A stretch of 64,000 nucleotides of DNA from CAWDZK01 sp963726615 (GTDB lineage Bacteria; Actinomycetota; Actinomycetes; JACCUZ01). Below, piece by piece: positions 31,805 through 40,464 of this stretch (its first letter is position 1; each line of letters starts with the position of its first letter). A program made the translations under genes and the position numbers. The stretch covers positions 124,001 to 188,000 of the forward strand of contig CAVSCX010000006.1 of the NCBI GenBank assembly GCA_963726615.1, in the 5' to 3' direction. Under the pieces are notes generated by a model. That model was not told the DNA's origin. It searched no databases and saw nothing but the letters and a program-made list of their open reading frames with translations.

Positions 31805-33457
31805 ATGGCCGAGTTGACCATCCGGCCGGAGGAGATCCGGGACGCACTCGAGCGCTTCGTCTCGTCCTACGAGCCGGAGAACGCCGGGCGCGAGGAGGTC
31901 GGGCACGTCACCGAGGCCGGTGACGGCATCGCGCGGGTCGAGGGCCTGCCCTCGACGATGACCAACGAGCTGCTCGAGTTCGAGGACGGCACGCTGGGCC
32001 TGGCCCTGAACCTGGACGTGCGCGAGATCGGCGCGGTCGTGCTGGGGGAGTTCCGCGGCATCGAGGAGGGCCAGCCCGTCAAGCGGACCGGCGAGATCCT
32101 CTCGGTGCCGGTCGGCGACGGCTTCCTGGGCCGGGTCGTCGACCCGCTCGGCAACCCCCTCGACGGCAAGGGACCGGTCGAGACCAGCGAGCGCCGGGCG
32201 CTCGAGCTGCAGGCCGCGTCCGTCGTGCAGCGGCAGAGCGTCAAGGAGCCCCTGCAGACCGGCATCAAGGCCATCGACGCCATGACCGCCATCGGCCGGG
32301 GCCAGCGCCAGCTCATCATCGGTGACCGGCAGACCGGCAAGACCGCCGTGTGCCTCGACACGATCATCAACCAGAAGGCCGACTGGGAGTCGGGCGACCC
32401 CAAGCGCCAGGTGAAGTGCATCTACGTCGCCGTCGGCCAGAAGGGGTCCACCATCGCCTCGGTGCGCCAGGCGCTGGAGGAGAACGGCGCCCTGGAGTAC
32501 ACGACGATCGTCGCGGCTCCGGCCTCGGACCCCGCCGGGTTCAAGTACCTCGCGCCGTACACCGGCTCGGCCATCGGCCAGCACTGGATGTACCAGGGAC
32601 AGCACGTGCTCATCGTCTTCGACGACCTGTCGAAGCAGGCCGACGCCTACCGCGCTGTGTCGCTGCTGCTCCGGCGCCCGCCGGGCCGCGAGGCCTACCC
32701 CGGCGATGTGTTCTACCTGCACTCCCGCCTGCTGGAGCGCTGCGCGAAGCTCTCCGACGAGCTCGGCGGCGGCTCGCTGACCGGGCTGCCGATCATCGAG
32801 ACCAAGGGCAACGACGTCTCGGCGTTCATCCCGACCAACTGCATCTCCATCACCGACGGGCAGTGCTTCCTCGAGACCGACCTGTTCAACTCGGGTGTGC
32901 GGCCGGCCATCAACGTCGGCGTCTCGGTGTCGCGCGTGGGCGGTTCCGCCCAGGTCAAGGCGCTGCGCAAGGTCGCCGGCCGGCTGCGGCTCGACCTGGC
33001 GCAGTACCGCGAGCTCGAGGCCTTCGCCGCCTTCGGCTCGGACCTGGACGCCGCGTCGAAGTCGCAGCTGGCGCGAGGTTCGCGGTTGGTCGAGCTGCTC
33101 AAGCAGGGCCAGTACTCCCCGTTCCCGGTCGAGCACGAGATCATCTCGATCTGGGCCGGTACCACGGGCCAGCTCGACGAGGTGCCGCTCGAGGACATCC
33201 GACGATTCGAGTCCGAGCTGCTCGACTACCTGCACCGGGAGCACAAGGGTCTGGTCGACGGGCTGCGAGAGAGCAAGGAGCTCGGTGACGACACCGTCAC
33301 TTCCCTCGAGGACGCTCTGACGAGCTTCAAGAAGGAGTTCGAGACATCCTCGGGCGAGCTGCTCGTCAACGACGAGCCGGTCGGGTCGATGGACGAGGAC
33401 GAGGTCGAGCAGGAGACCATCAAGAAGCACGTCCGCAAGCCGGCGAAGCAGCGCTGA
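31805..33457 (+). CDS. atpA: F1Fo ATP synthase subunit alpha
   Basis: A 550-residue F1 head subunit carrying the non-catalytic nucleotide sites. Walker A is GDRQTGKTAV near residue 175, and the signature PAINVGVSVSRVGG is present. The C-terminus extends into a charged DEDEVEQETIKKHVRKPAKQR tail, a feature of mycobacterial and related alpha subunits, where the extension restrains ATP hydrolysis. I chose the ATG at 31805 (MAELTIRPEEI), preceded by GGGAACG, over the open frame from 31763. Confidence 0.97.
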   Translation: MAELTIRPEEIRDALERFVSSYEPENAGREEVGHVTEAGDGIARVEGLPSTMTNELLEFEDGTLGLALNLDVREIGAVVLGEFRGIEEGQPVKRTGEILSVPVGDGFLGRVVDPLGNPLDGKGPVETSERRALELQAASVVQRQSVKEPLQTGIKAIDAMTAIGRGQRQLIIGDRQTGKTAVCLDTIINQKADWESGDPKRQVKCIYVAVGQKGSTIASVRQALEENGALEYTTIVAAPASDPAGFKYLAPYTGSAIGQHWMYQGQHVLIVFDDLSKQADAYRAVSLLLRRPPGREAYPGDVFYLHSRLLERCAKLSDELGGGSLTGLPIIETKGNDVSAFIPTNCISITDGQCFLETDLFNSGVRPAINVGVSVSRVGGSAQVKALRKVAGRLRLDLAQYRELEAFAAFGSDLDAASKSQLARGSRLVELLKQGQYSPFPVEHEIISIWAGTTGQLDEVPLEDIRRFESELLDYLHREHKGLVDGLRESKELGDDTVTSLEDALTSFKKEFETSSGELLVNDEPVGSMDEDEVEQETIKKHVRKPAKQR

Positions 33458-33461
33458 GCCG

Positions 33462-34394
33462 ATGGGTGCCCAGCTCCGGATCTACCGCCGCCGCATCCGG
33501 TCGGTGAACGCGACCAAGAAGATCACCAAGGCGATGGAGCTCATCGCTGCCTCGCGGATCGTCAAGGCGCAGCAGCGGGTCGCGCAGTCCACGCCGTACG
33601 CCGAGGCCATCACCCGCGCGGTCTCGGCCGTCGCAAGCTTCTCCGACGTCGAGCACCCCCTGACCGGCACGGCCCCAGCCTCGGAGCAGGAGGGCCATGA
33701 GGGCCCCGCCCGGGCCGCGCTGCTGCTCGTCACCAGCGACCGCGGCCTGGCCGGCGCGTACTCCTCCAACGCGATCAAGGAGGGCGAGCGCCTGTCCAAC
33801 CTGCTTCGTGACAACGGCAAGGAGGTCGTGCCCTTCCTCGTGGGACGCAAGGCGGTCGGCTTCTACCGGTTCCGCAACCGCGAGGTCGCCGCCGAGTGGA
33901 CCGGGTTCTCGGAGAGCCCGACCTACTCCGATGCCAAGGAGGTGGCGGACGCCGTCATCGAGGCCTTCCTGACATCGAACGAGGAGGGCGGGGTGGACGA
34001 GATCCATCTCGTCTACACCCAGTTCCAGAGCATGGTCAGCCAGAAGACCGTGACCCGCCGGCTCCTCCCGCTCGAGGTCGAGGAGACCGAGGAGGAGCCC
34101 GAGGGCGGGTCCTTCCCGCTCTACGAGTTCGAGCCCTCGGCCGAGGCGGTGCTGGACGCACTGCTGCCGCGCTACGTCGAGAGCCGCGTCTACAACGCGC
34201 TGCTCCAGTCGGCCGCCTCCGAGCTCGCGGCCCGCCGGCGGGCGATGAAGTCCGCCACCGACAACGCGACCGAGCTCATCAAGACCTACACACGCAAGGC
34301 CAATGCGGCCCGCCAGGCCGAGATCACCCAAGAGATCAGCGAGATCGTCGGTGGCGCGGACGCGCTCGCCAGCGCCAACGCCGGGAGTGAGTGA
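33462..34394 (+). CDS. atpG: F1Fo ATP synthase subunit gamma
   Basis: A 310-residue central rotor shaft. The N-terminal helix MGAQLRIYRRRIRSVNATKKITKAMELIAASRI and the C-terminal SAASELAARRRAMKSATDNATELI helix form the coiled coil, and LLVTSDRGLAGAYSSN is the Rossmann-like globular part. It starts four bases after atpA and ends three bases before atpD. Confidence 0.96.
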   Translation: MGAQLRIYRRRIRSVNATKKITKAMELIAASRIVKAQQRVAQSTPYAEAITRAVSAVASFSDVEHPLTGTAPASEQEGHEGPARAALLLVTSDRGLAGAYSSNAIKEGERLSNLLRDNGKEVVPFLVGRKAVGFYRFRNREVAAEWTGFSESPTYSDAKEVADAVIEAFLTSNEEGGVDEIHLVYTQFQSMVSQKTVTRRLLPLEVEETEEEPEGGSFPLYEFEPSAEAVLDALLPRYVESRVYNALLQSAASELAARRRAMKSATDNATELIKTYTRKANAARQAEITQEISEIVGGADALASANAGSE

Positions 34395-34397
34395 GAG

Positions 34398-35847
<1,450 letters not shown>

Positions 35848-35855
<8 letters not shown>

Positions 35856-36243
35856 CGGGAGCGACCTGCTCGAGGTCGAGCTGGTCGCGGCGGACCGCAC
35901 CGTGTGGACGGGCGAGGGCACGATGGTGCTCGCCCGGACTGCGGACGGCGACGTCGGCATCCTGCCGCACCACGCCCCGCTGCTGGGCACGCTGGCAGAC
36001 GGTGCGGTCCTCATCCGGCAGGGCTCGGGTGACCCCGTGGTGGCCGTCGTTCACGGCGGGTTCCTCTCGGTCGCGGACAACCGGGTCGGCATCCTCGCCG
36101 AGGAGTGCGACCTCGCCCAGGACATCGACGTGGACGAGGCGAAGCGCGACCTGGCGAGCGCGCAGGGCTCGGACGATGACGACGCCGCCCACCAGGTACG
36201 TCGGGCCGAGGCCCGGATCCGCGCTCACGGCATGGCCTTCTAG
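35848..36243 (+). CDS. atpC: F1Fo ATP synthase subunit epsilon
   Basis: A 131-residue subunit with the N-terminal beta sandwich (LLEVELVAADRTVWTGEGTMV and GDVGILPHHAPLL) and a short C-terminal helical part. It links gamma to the c-ring and regulates hydrolysis. The ATG overlaps the end of atpD by eight bases. It is the last gene of the atp operon. Confidence 0.94.
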
Positions 36244-36276
36244 GGCGTTGTCCGCGTCGTCCGTCCCGGGGGCCTG

Positions 36277-36720
36277 ATGGGCCTGGTCGGGGTTGTCGAC
36301 GTGCTCGCGGTGCTGGTCGCCCTCGGGTTGCTGGCGCTGGGGTTGCTGGTGCTGCGGCGCCGGTTCATCAGTCGACGGGGCGGCACCTTCGACTGCAGCC
36401 TGCGGCTGCGGCCCACGGCGAGCGGGCGCGCCGGCCAGGGCTGGACCCTCGGGATCGCGCGGTACTCGGGCGACTCCCTCGAGTGGTACCGGGTGTTCTC
36501 CTACGCGATGCGCCCTCGGCGGGTGCTGGCCCGGCGGGAGCTGCAGGTGGTGGACCGGAGGGAGCCGCAGGGGACCGAGGCCTTCTCGCTGCTCTCCGGC
36601 GCCGTCATCGTCCGGTGCCTGGCCGCCGAGGGCCCGGTGGAGTTCGCGATGAGCACGGACACGCTCACCGGGTTCCTGTCCTGGGTGGAGTCGTCCCCGC
36701 CCGGCATCCCCCGGCCCTGA
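36277..36720 (+). CDS. DUF2550 family protein
   Basis: A 147-residue protein with one N-terminal membrane helix (VVDVLAVLVALGLLALGLLVL) and a soluble domain with GTFDCSLRLRP, GWTLGIARYSGDSLEWYRVFS and RRELQVVDRREP. This is the actinobacterial DUF2550 family, encoded after atpC in many genera; function unknown. The topology suggests a cytoplasmic domain tethered to the membrane. The conserved location hints at a link to the ATP synthase, which is inference only. Confidence 0.82.
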   Translation: MGLVGVVDVLAVLVALGLLALGLLVLRRRFISRRGGTFDCSLRLRPTASGRAGQGWTLGIARYSGDSLEWYRVFSYAMRPRRVLARRELQVVDRREPQGTEAFSLLSGAVIVRCLAAEGPVEFAMSTDTLTGFLSWVESSPPGIPRP

Positions 36721-36745
36721 CAGGAAGGGCAGCGGGGCGTGGCCG

Positions 36746-37318
36746 TCAGCGGTTCGCGCCGGGAGCCCAGAGGACGTCGCCGACCCCCTGGTTGGCGTGC
36801 CGGGCCAGCACGAAGAGCAGGTCGGACAACCGGTTGAGATAGGTCGCGGTGAGCGGGTTGACGCTGTCCCGGTGCTGCTCGACCGCCGCCCAGGTGCCGC
36901 GCTCCGCCCGCCGGACGACGGTGCGGGCGACGTGCAGGTGCGCAGCCCCCGGCGTACCGCCGGCCAGAACGAAGGACCGGAGCGGCTCGAGGTCGGCGTT
37001 GAAGCGGTCGATCTCCGCCTCCAACGCGTCGACCTGGGCCTGCACCACGCGCAGCGGCGCGTACTCCGGGTCGTCCTGCACCGGGTTGCACAGGTCGGCG
37101 CCGACGTCGAACAGGTCGTTCTGCACGCGCCTCACGACGGCCGCGACCTCCGCAGGCAGGTCCCCGGTCGCCAGCGCGACACCGAGGAAGGCGCCGGCCT
37201 CGTCGCAGTCTGCATAGGCCGCGAGCCGCGGGTCGTTCTTCGAGATCCGGCCGCGGCCGCCCCAACCGGTCGACCCGTCGTCGCCGGTACGCGTGTAGAT
37301 GCGGGTGAGGTTGACCAT
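36746..37318 (-). CDS. Cob(I)alamin adenosyltransferase, PduO type
   Basis: A 190-residue enzyme transferring adenosyl from ATP to cob(I)alamin, giving the coenzyme B12 that mutases such as MeaA (40465) need. Motifs are IYTRTGDDGSTGWGG at the N-terminus, VQNDLFDVGADL mid-protein and RTVVRRAER with YLNRLSDLLFVLAR near the C-terminus. I start at the ATG at 37318 rather than the GTG at 37327, because a TACAGT box lies 7 nt upstream and suggests a leaderless message. Divergent from murA. Confidence 0.92.
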   Translation of the reverse strand: MVNLTRIYTRTGDDGSTGWGGRGRISKNDPRLAAYADCDEAGAFLGVALATGDLPAEVAAVVRRVQNDLFDVGADLCNPVQDDPEYAPLRVVQAQVDALEAEIDRFNADLEPLRSFVLAGGTPGAAHLHVARTVVRRAERGTWAAVEQHRDSVNPLTATYLNRLSDLLFVLARHANQGVGDVLWAPGANR

Positions 37319-37325
37319 GCGACCC

Positions 37326-37331
37326 ACTGTA
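37326..37331 (-). promoter_or_regulatory. -10 box (TACAGT) of the cobalamin adenosyltransferase gene
   Basis: On the minus strand TACAGT ends 7 nt before the ATG. It touches one arm (TAGGGCGTG at 37330-37338) of a 9-bp inverted repeat whose other arm overlaps the murA box. Confidence 0.45.
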
Positions 37332-37384
37332 GGGCGTGCCCTTGGGCCCCATCGCGGCTCTCGGACGGGTCACCTGACACGCCC

Positions 37385-37390
37385 TAGGGT
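37385..37390 (+). promoter_or_regulatory. -10 box (TAGGGT), leaderless start of murA
   Basis: TAGGGT ends 8 nt before the murA ATG, with no ribosome binding site. It overlaps the inverted-repeat arm CACGCCCTA (37378-37386). Confidence 0.5.
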
Positions 37391-37398
37391 GACCCACC

Positions 37399-38682
37399 AT
37401 GGAGAGGTTCCGCGTCGTGGGTGGCGCCCGGCTCGACGGCGACGTCCGGGTCACCGGCGCCAAGAACAGCGTGCTCAAGACAATGGCCGCCGCGCTGCTC
37501 GCCGAGGGGCGCAGCACGCTGACCGAGGTCCCGCACATCCTCGACGTCGAGATCATGGGGGAGCTGCTGCGGCGGCTGGGCTGCACCGTCGACTACGACC
37601 CGGTCGCGTCGACCGTGGTGATCGACGTGCCCGCTGAGCTCGGCCACCAGGCCGACTACGACCTGGTCCGTCGGATCCGCGCGTCGATCTGCGTCCTCGG
37701 CCCGCTGCTCGCCCGCTGCGGCCGGGCCGAGGTCGCGATGCCGGGGGGCGACGCGATCGGCACCCGACCGCTGGACTTCCACATGGCCGGGCTCACCAAG
37801 CTCGGTGCGGAGCTCGACAACGAGCACGGCTACATCGTCGGCCGCGCCCCGGCGGGGCTCTCCGGAGCGAGCGTCTGGCTCGACTTCCCGAGTGTCGGGG
37901 CGACAGAGAACGTGCTCATGGCAGCGGTCCTGGCCGCGGGCACGACCGTCGTCGACAACGCGGCCCGCGAGCCGGAGATCGTCGACCTGTGCCAGATGCT
38001 CCAGCAGATGGGCGCCAAGGTCGACGGCGTCGGTACGTCGACCCTGACAATCGAGGGAGTCGACCGCCTCGCGCCGACCACCCACGAGATCGTCCCGGAC
38101 CGCATCGTCGCCGGCACCTGGGCCTTCGCCGCCGCCATGACGCGCGGCGACATCACCGTGCACAACGCCAGGCCCGAGCACCTCGAGATCGCCCTGGACA
38201 AGCTGCAGACCGCGGGCGCCCGGATCGAGGGGACAGAGGACGGGTTCCGGGTCGTGCAGGAGGCGCGCCCGGTGGCCGTCGACGCGGTCACGCTGCCGTA
38301 CCCCGGGCTGGCCACCGACCTCCAGCCGCTCGTCATGGCGCTCAACTCGATCGCCGACGGCGCCGCGATGATCACCGAGAACATCTTCGAGGGCCGGTTC
38401 GTCTTCGCCAGCGAGCTCGCCCGGCTCGGGGCCCATGTGCGCACCGACGGGCACCACGCGGTGATCCGCGGCATCGAGCGGCTCTCCGGGGCGCCGGTCC
38501 GCGCCAGCGACATCCGCGCGGGGGCGGCGCTCACCCTCGCTGGGCTTGTGGGCGAGGGGGTCACCCACGTCCACGACATCTTCCATGTCGACCGTGGGTA
38601 CCCGGGCTTCGACGCGGCCCTGCGCGCCCTCGGGGCCGACGTCAGCCGCGAGCCCGACCCGGACGCGCACTTCGACGGGTGA
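37399..38682 (+). CDS. murA: UDP-N-acetylglucosamine 1-carboxyvinyltransferase
   Basis: A 427-residue cytoplasmic enzyme that adds enolpyruvate from PEP to UDP-GlcNAc, the first committed step of peptidoglycan synthesis. Signatures are GAKNSVLKTMAAALLAEG at the N-terminus, RRIRASICVLGPLLARCG, and GATENVLMAAVLA. At the position of the usual catalytic cysteine in the PGGCAIG loop there is aspartate (D118 in PGGDAIGTRP). The same change in Mycobacterium tuberculosis and Chlamydia MurA removes the fosfomycin target while keeping activity. A TAGGGT box 8 nt before the ATG suggests a leaderless transcript. Confidence 0.96.
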   Translation: MERFRVVGGARLDGDVRVTGAKNSVLKTMAAALLAEGRSTLTEVPHILDVEIMGELLRRLGCTVDYDPVASTVVIDVPAELGHQADYDLVRRIRASICVLGPLLARCGRAEVAMPGGDAIGTRPLDFHMAGLTKLGAELDNEHGYIVGRAPAGLSGASVWLDFPSVGATENVLMAAVLAAGTTVVDNAAREPEIVDLCQMLQQMGAKVDGVGTSTLTIEGVDRLAPTTHEIVPDRIVAGTWAFAAAMTRGDITVHNARPEHLEIALDKLQTAGARIEGTEDGFRVVQEARPVAVDAVTLPYPGLATDLQPLVMALNSIADGAAMITENIFEGRFVFASELARLGAHVRTDGHHAVIRGIERLSGAPVRASDIRAGAALTLAGLVGEGVTHVHDIFHVDRGYPGFDAALRALGADVSREPDPDAHFDG

Positions 38683-38692
38683 CGCGCTGGCC

Positions 38693-39022
38693 TCACCCCG
38701 GTGCGGCGAGCAGGGCGCGCGCCCGGCCCTCGTCCTCCTCGAGGACCATGAGGCGGGCGCCGTCGGTCGTGCTCACCAGCCGGGCCCGGATGCCGGCCGA
38801 CTCCAGTCGCTGGCGGTCGACCTCCCCCTCGATGAACGTTCCTGGGGACGCGACGGCCACCATCAGGCCGTACTCACCGGCGCCACCACTGCTCGGAATG
38901 CGCGCGACGAGGGAGGTCCGGCGACTGCTGTAGGCCCACCGAAGGATGAGCGAGAGCACACCGACGACCATGACCGACGTGACGAGCGCGCTCCAGTCCG
39001 GCACCGTCCCAGTGTCGTCCAT
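38693..39022 (-). CDS. DUF2007-like small membrane protein
   Basis: A 109-residue protein with one N-terminal membrane helix (ALVTSVMVVGVLSLILRWAYS) and a ferredoxin-like small domain containing GTFIEGEVDRQRLESAGIRARLVSTTDGARLMVLEEDEGRARALLA. The domain resembles the DUF2007 putative signal-transducing family. I chose the ATG at 39022 (MDDTGTVPDW). It is convergent with murA (10-base gap) and divergent from the dehydrogenase gene. The role is unknown. Confidence 0.55.
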   Translation of the reverse strand: MDDTGTVPDWSALVTSVMVVGVLSLILRWAYSSRRTSLVARIPSSGGAGEYGLMVAVASPGTFIEGEVDRQRLESAGIRARLVSTTDGARLMVLEEDEGRARALLAAPG

Positions 39023-39034
39023 CAGCGCCTCACA

Positions 39035-39040
39035 TAGGCT
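39035..39040 (+). promoter_or_regulatory. -10 box (TAGGCT) of the dehydrogenase gene at 39049
   Basis: TAGGCT ends 8 nt before the ATG; no ribosome binding site is present, so the message is probably leaderless. Confidence 0.5.
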
Positions 39041-39048
39041 CCCGGGCC

Positions 39049-39906
39049 ATGACAGGGACACGACTCGCCGTCGTCGGAGCGGGCCTCATGGGCTCCGGCA
39101 TCGCCCAGGTCTCCGCGGTCGCGGGGCACGACGTCGTCCTGCGCGACGTGTCCGACGCCGCGCTGGACCGCGGTCGAGCGGCCATCGAGAAGTCGCTCGC
39201 ACGTCTCGTCGCCAAGGGCACCATCGTGGAGGCCGACGCGGAGGCAGCGCTCAGCCGGATCACCACGACGACCGACCTCGATGCGGCCGGCACCGCCGAT
39301 GTTGTCGTCGAGGCGGCGTTCGAGAGCATCGAGGTCAAGCAGGAGGTGTTCCGGGAGCTGGACCGGATCTGCCAGGACGGGGCCGTGCTCGGCACCAACA
39401 CCAGCGCCATCCCGATCACGAGGATCGCGGCGGTGACCGAGCGGCCCGAGGCCGTGGTGGGCACGCACTTCTTCTCGCCGGTGCCGATGATGGCCCTCTG
39501 CGAGCTCGTGCGCGGTCACAGGACCAGCGACGAGACGCTGGCCGCAGCCCGGTCCTACGCCGAGGGTGTCGGCAAGACCTGCGTGGTCGTGAACCGGGAC
39601 GTCGCGGGGTTCGTGACGACCCGACTGATCTGCGCCCTCGCGATGGAGGCGGTCCGGCTGGTCGAGAACGGGGTCGCCAGCGCCGAGGACATCGACACCG
39701 CCTGCCGGCTCGGCTTCGGGCACGCGATGGGGCCGCTGGCGACCACCGACCTCACGGGTGTGGACATCCTGCGCAACGCCAGCATGAACATCTACACCGA
39801 GACCGCCGACGAGAAGTTCTTCCCGCCGGAGTCGCTGTCGCGGATGGTCGCCGCCGGCGACCTCGGGCGCAAGTCCGGCCGCGGCTTCTACACCTACGAC
39901 GCCTGA
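39049..39906 (+). CDS. 3-Hydroxybutyryl-CoA dehydrogenase
   Basis: A 285-residue NAD(P)-dependent enzyme interconverting acetoacetyl-CoA and 3-hydroxybutyryl-CoA. The cofactor motif is GAGLMGSGIAQVSAVAGHDVVLRD, with an aspartate at the end of strand 2 that favours NAD. The catalytic dyad is seen in VVGTHFFSPVPMMALCELVRG (His and Glu). The C-terminal domain has NRDVAGFVTTRL, GFGHAMGPLATTDLTG and GRKSGRGFYTYDA. In the ethylmalonyl-CoA route it would supply the precursor of crotonyl-CoA for Ccr (61528). A related two-module protein is encoded at 51607. Confidence 0.92.
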   Translation: MTGTRLAVVGAGLMGSGIAQVSAVAGHDVVLRDVSDAALDRGRAAIEKSLARLVAKGTIVEADAEAALSRITTTTDLDAAGTADVVVEAAFESIEVKQEVFRELDRICQDGAVLGTNTSAIPITRIAAVTERPEAVVGTHFFSPVPMMALCELVRGHRTSDETLAAARSYAEGVGKTCVVVNRDVAGFVTTRLICALAMEAVRLVENGVASAEDIDTACRLGFGHAMGPLATTDLTGVDILRNASMNIYTETADEKFFPPESLSRMVAAGDLGRKSGRGFYTYDA

Positions 39907-39939
39907 CCCACCACCTCGGTCACGGCTGGGTGCGACGGG

Positions 39940-39971
39940 GTCACTCGAGTCACACAAGTCACAGGTGTCAC
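39940..39971 (+). promoter_or_regulatory. Four GTCAC direct repeats with 9-bp period
   Basis: GTCAC begins at 39940, 39949, 39958 and 39967, each separated by four variable bases, with a fifth copy at 39919. The array lies 97 nt before the STAS gene in a 161-base gap that otherwise holds only a possible promoter (CTCAAG near 39991 and TAACGT near 40007). Evenly phased repeats of this kind are usually binding sites for a regulator. Which protein binds is unknown. Confidence 0.4.
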
Positions 39972-40067
39972 AGCGTGGCGTCAAGAAAACCTCAAGTCCG
40001 GGTCGTAACGTCGACTCACGGGAGCGGAAAGGCAACCTCGGCATGCCCCCGCGCGTCTGAGGTAGCA

Positions 40068-40418
40068 GTGAGCAGGGGTTGGGGTGAGGGGATGTCAGTC
40101 GTGGTCGCCACCGAGCGCCATGTGGTGCTGTCCGGCCGGCTGGACGTGAGCAGCGCCGCGGAGGTCCGCGAGGCGCTGCACGAGGCGATCGACCTCGGGG
40201 CGGGCGACCTGGTGGTCGACCTGGCCGAGGTCGAGGTGGTCGACGCCACCGTGCTGGGCGTCCTGCTCGGCGCCGACCGCCGGGCCAAGCTCCTCGGGCG
40301 GCGGATCGTCCTGCGCGACCCGGGCCCGCGGCTCCGCCGGATCCTGCGGGTGACCCGGCTGCACCGGGTCCTCACCCTCGACACCCTCGAGAGGGCCCGG
40401 GCCGAGGCCGCGATCTGA
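40068..40418 (+). CDS. STAS-domain anti-sigma factor antagonist
   Basis: A 116-residue single STAS domain: HVVLSGRLDVSSAAEVREAL, then LVVDLAEVEVVDATVLGVLLGADRRAK. The position of the phosphorylated serine of SpoIIAA is a threonine in VDAT, which may still be phosphorylated or may make the protein kinase-insensitive. Such proteins bind anti-sigma kinases in partner-switching circuits; no kinase or sigma factor is encoded nearby. The GTG at 40068 has GAGG 5 nt upstream; an ATG at 40092 (MSVVVATERH) is an alternative start. The upstream gap has the GTCAC repeats. Confidence 0.78.
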   Translation: MSRGWGEGMSVVVATERHVVLSGRLDVSSAAEVREALHEAIDLGAGDLVVDLAEVEVVDATVLGVLLGADRRAKLLGRRIVLRDPGPRLRRILRVTRLHRVLTLDTLERARAEAAI

Positions 40419-40452
40419 GCCCACGCACTGCCGGCCCGGTGTTACCGGTGAG

Positions 40453-40458
40453 TAGGAT
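40453..40458 (+). promoter_or_regulatory. -10 box (TAGGAT), leaderless start of meaA
   Basis: TAGGAT ends 6 nt before the GTG of the mutase gene; no ribosome binding site is present. Confidence 0.5.
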
Positions 40459-40464
40459 CCGAGC

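Noticed and set aside
40419..40464. Cobalamin riboswitch before the B12-dependent mutase
   Set aside because: The gap is 46 bases and the gene appears leaderless, so there is no room for such an RNA.
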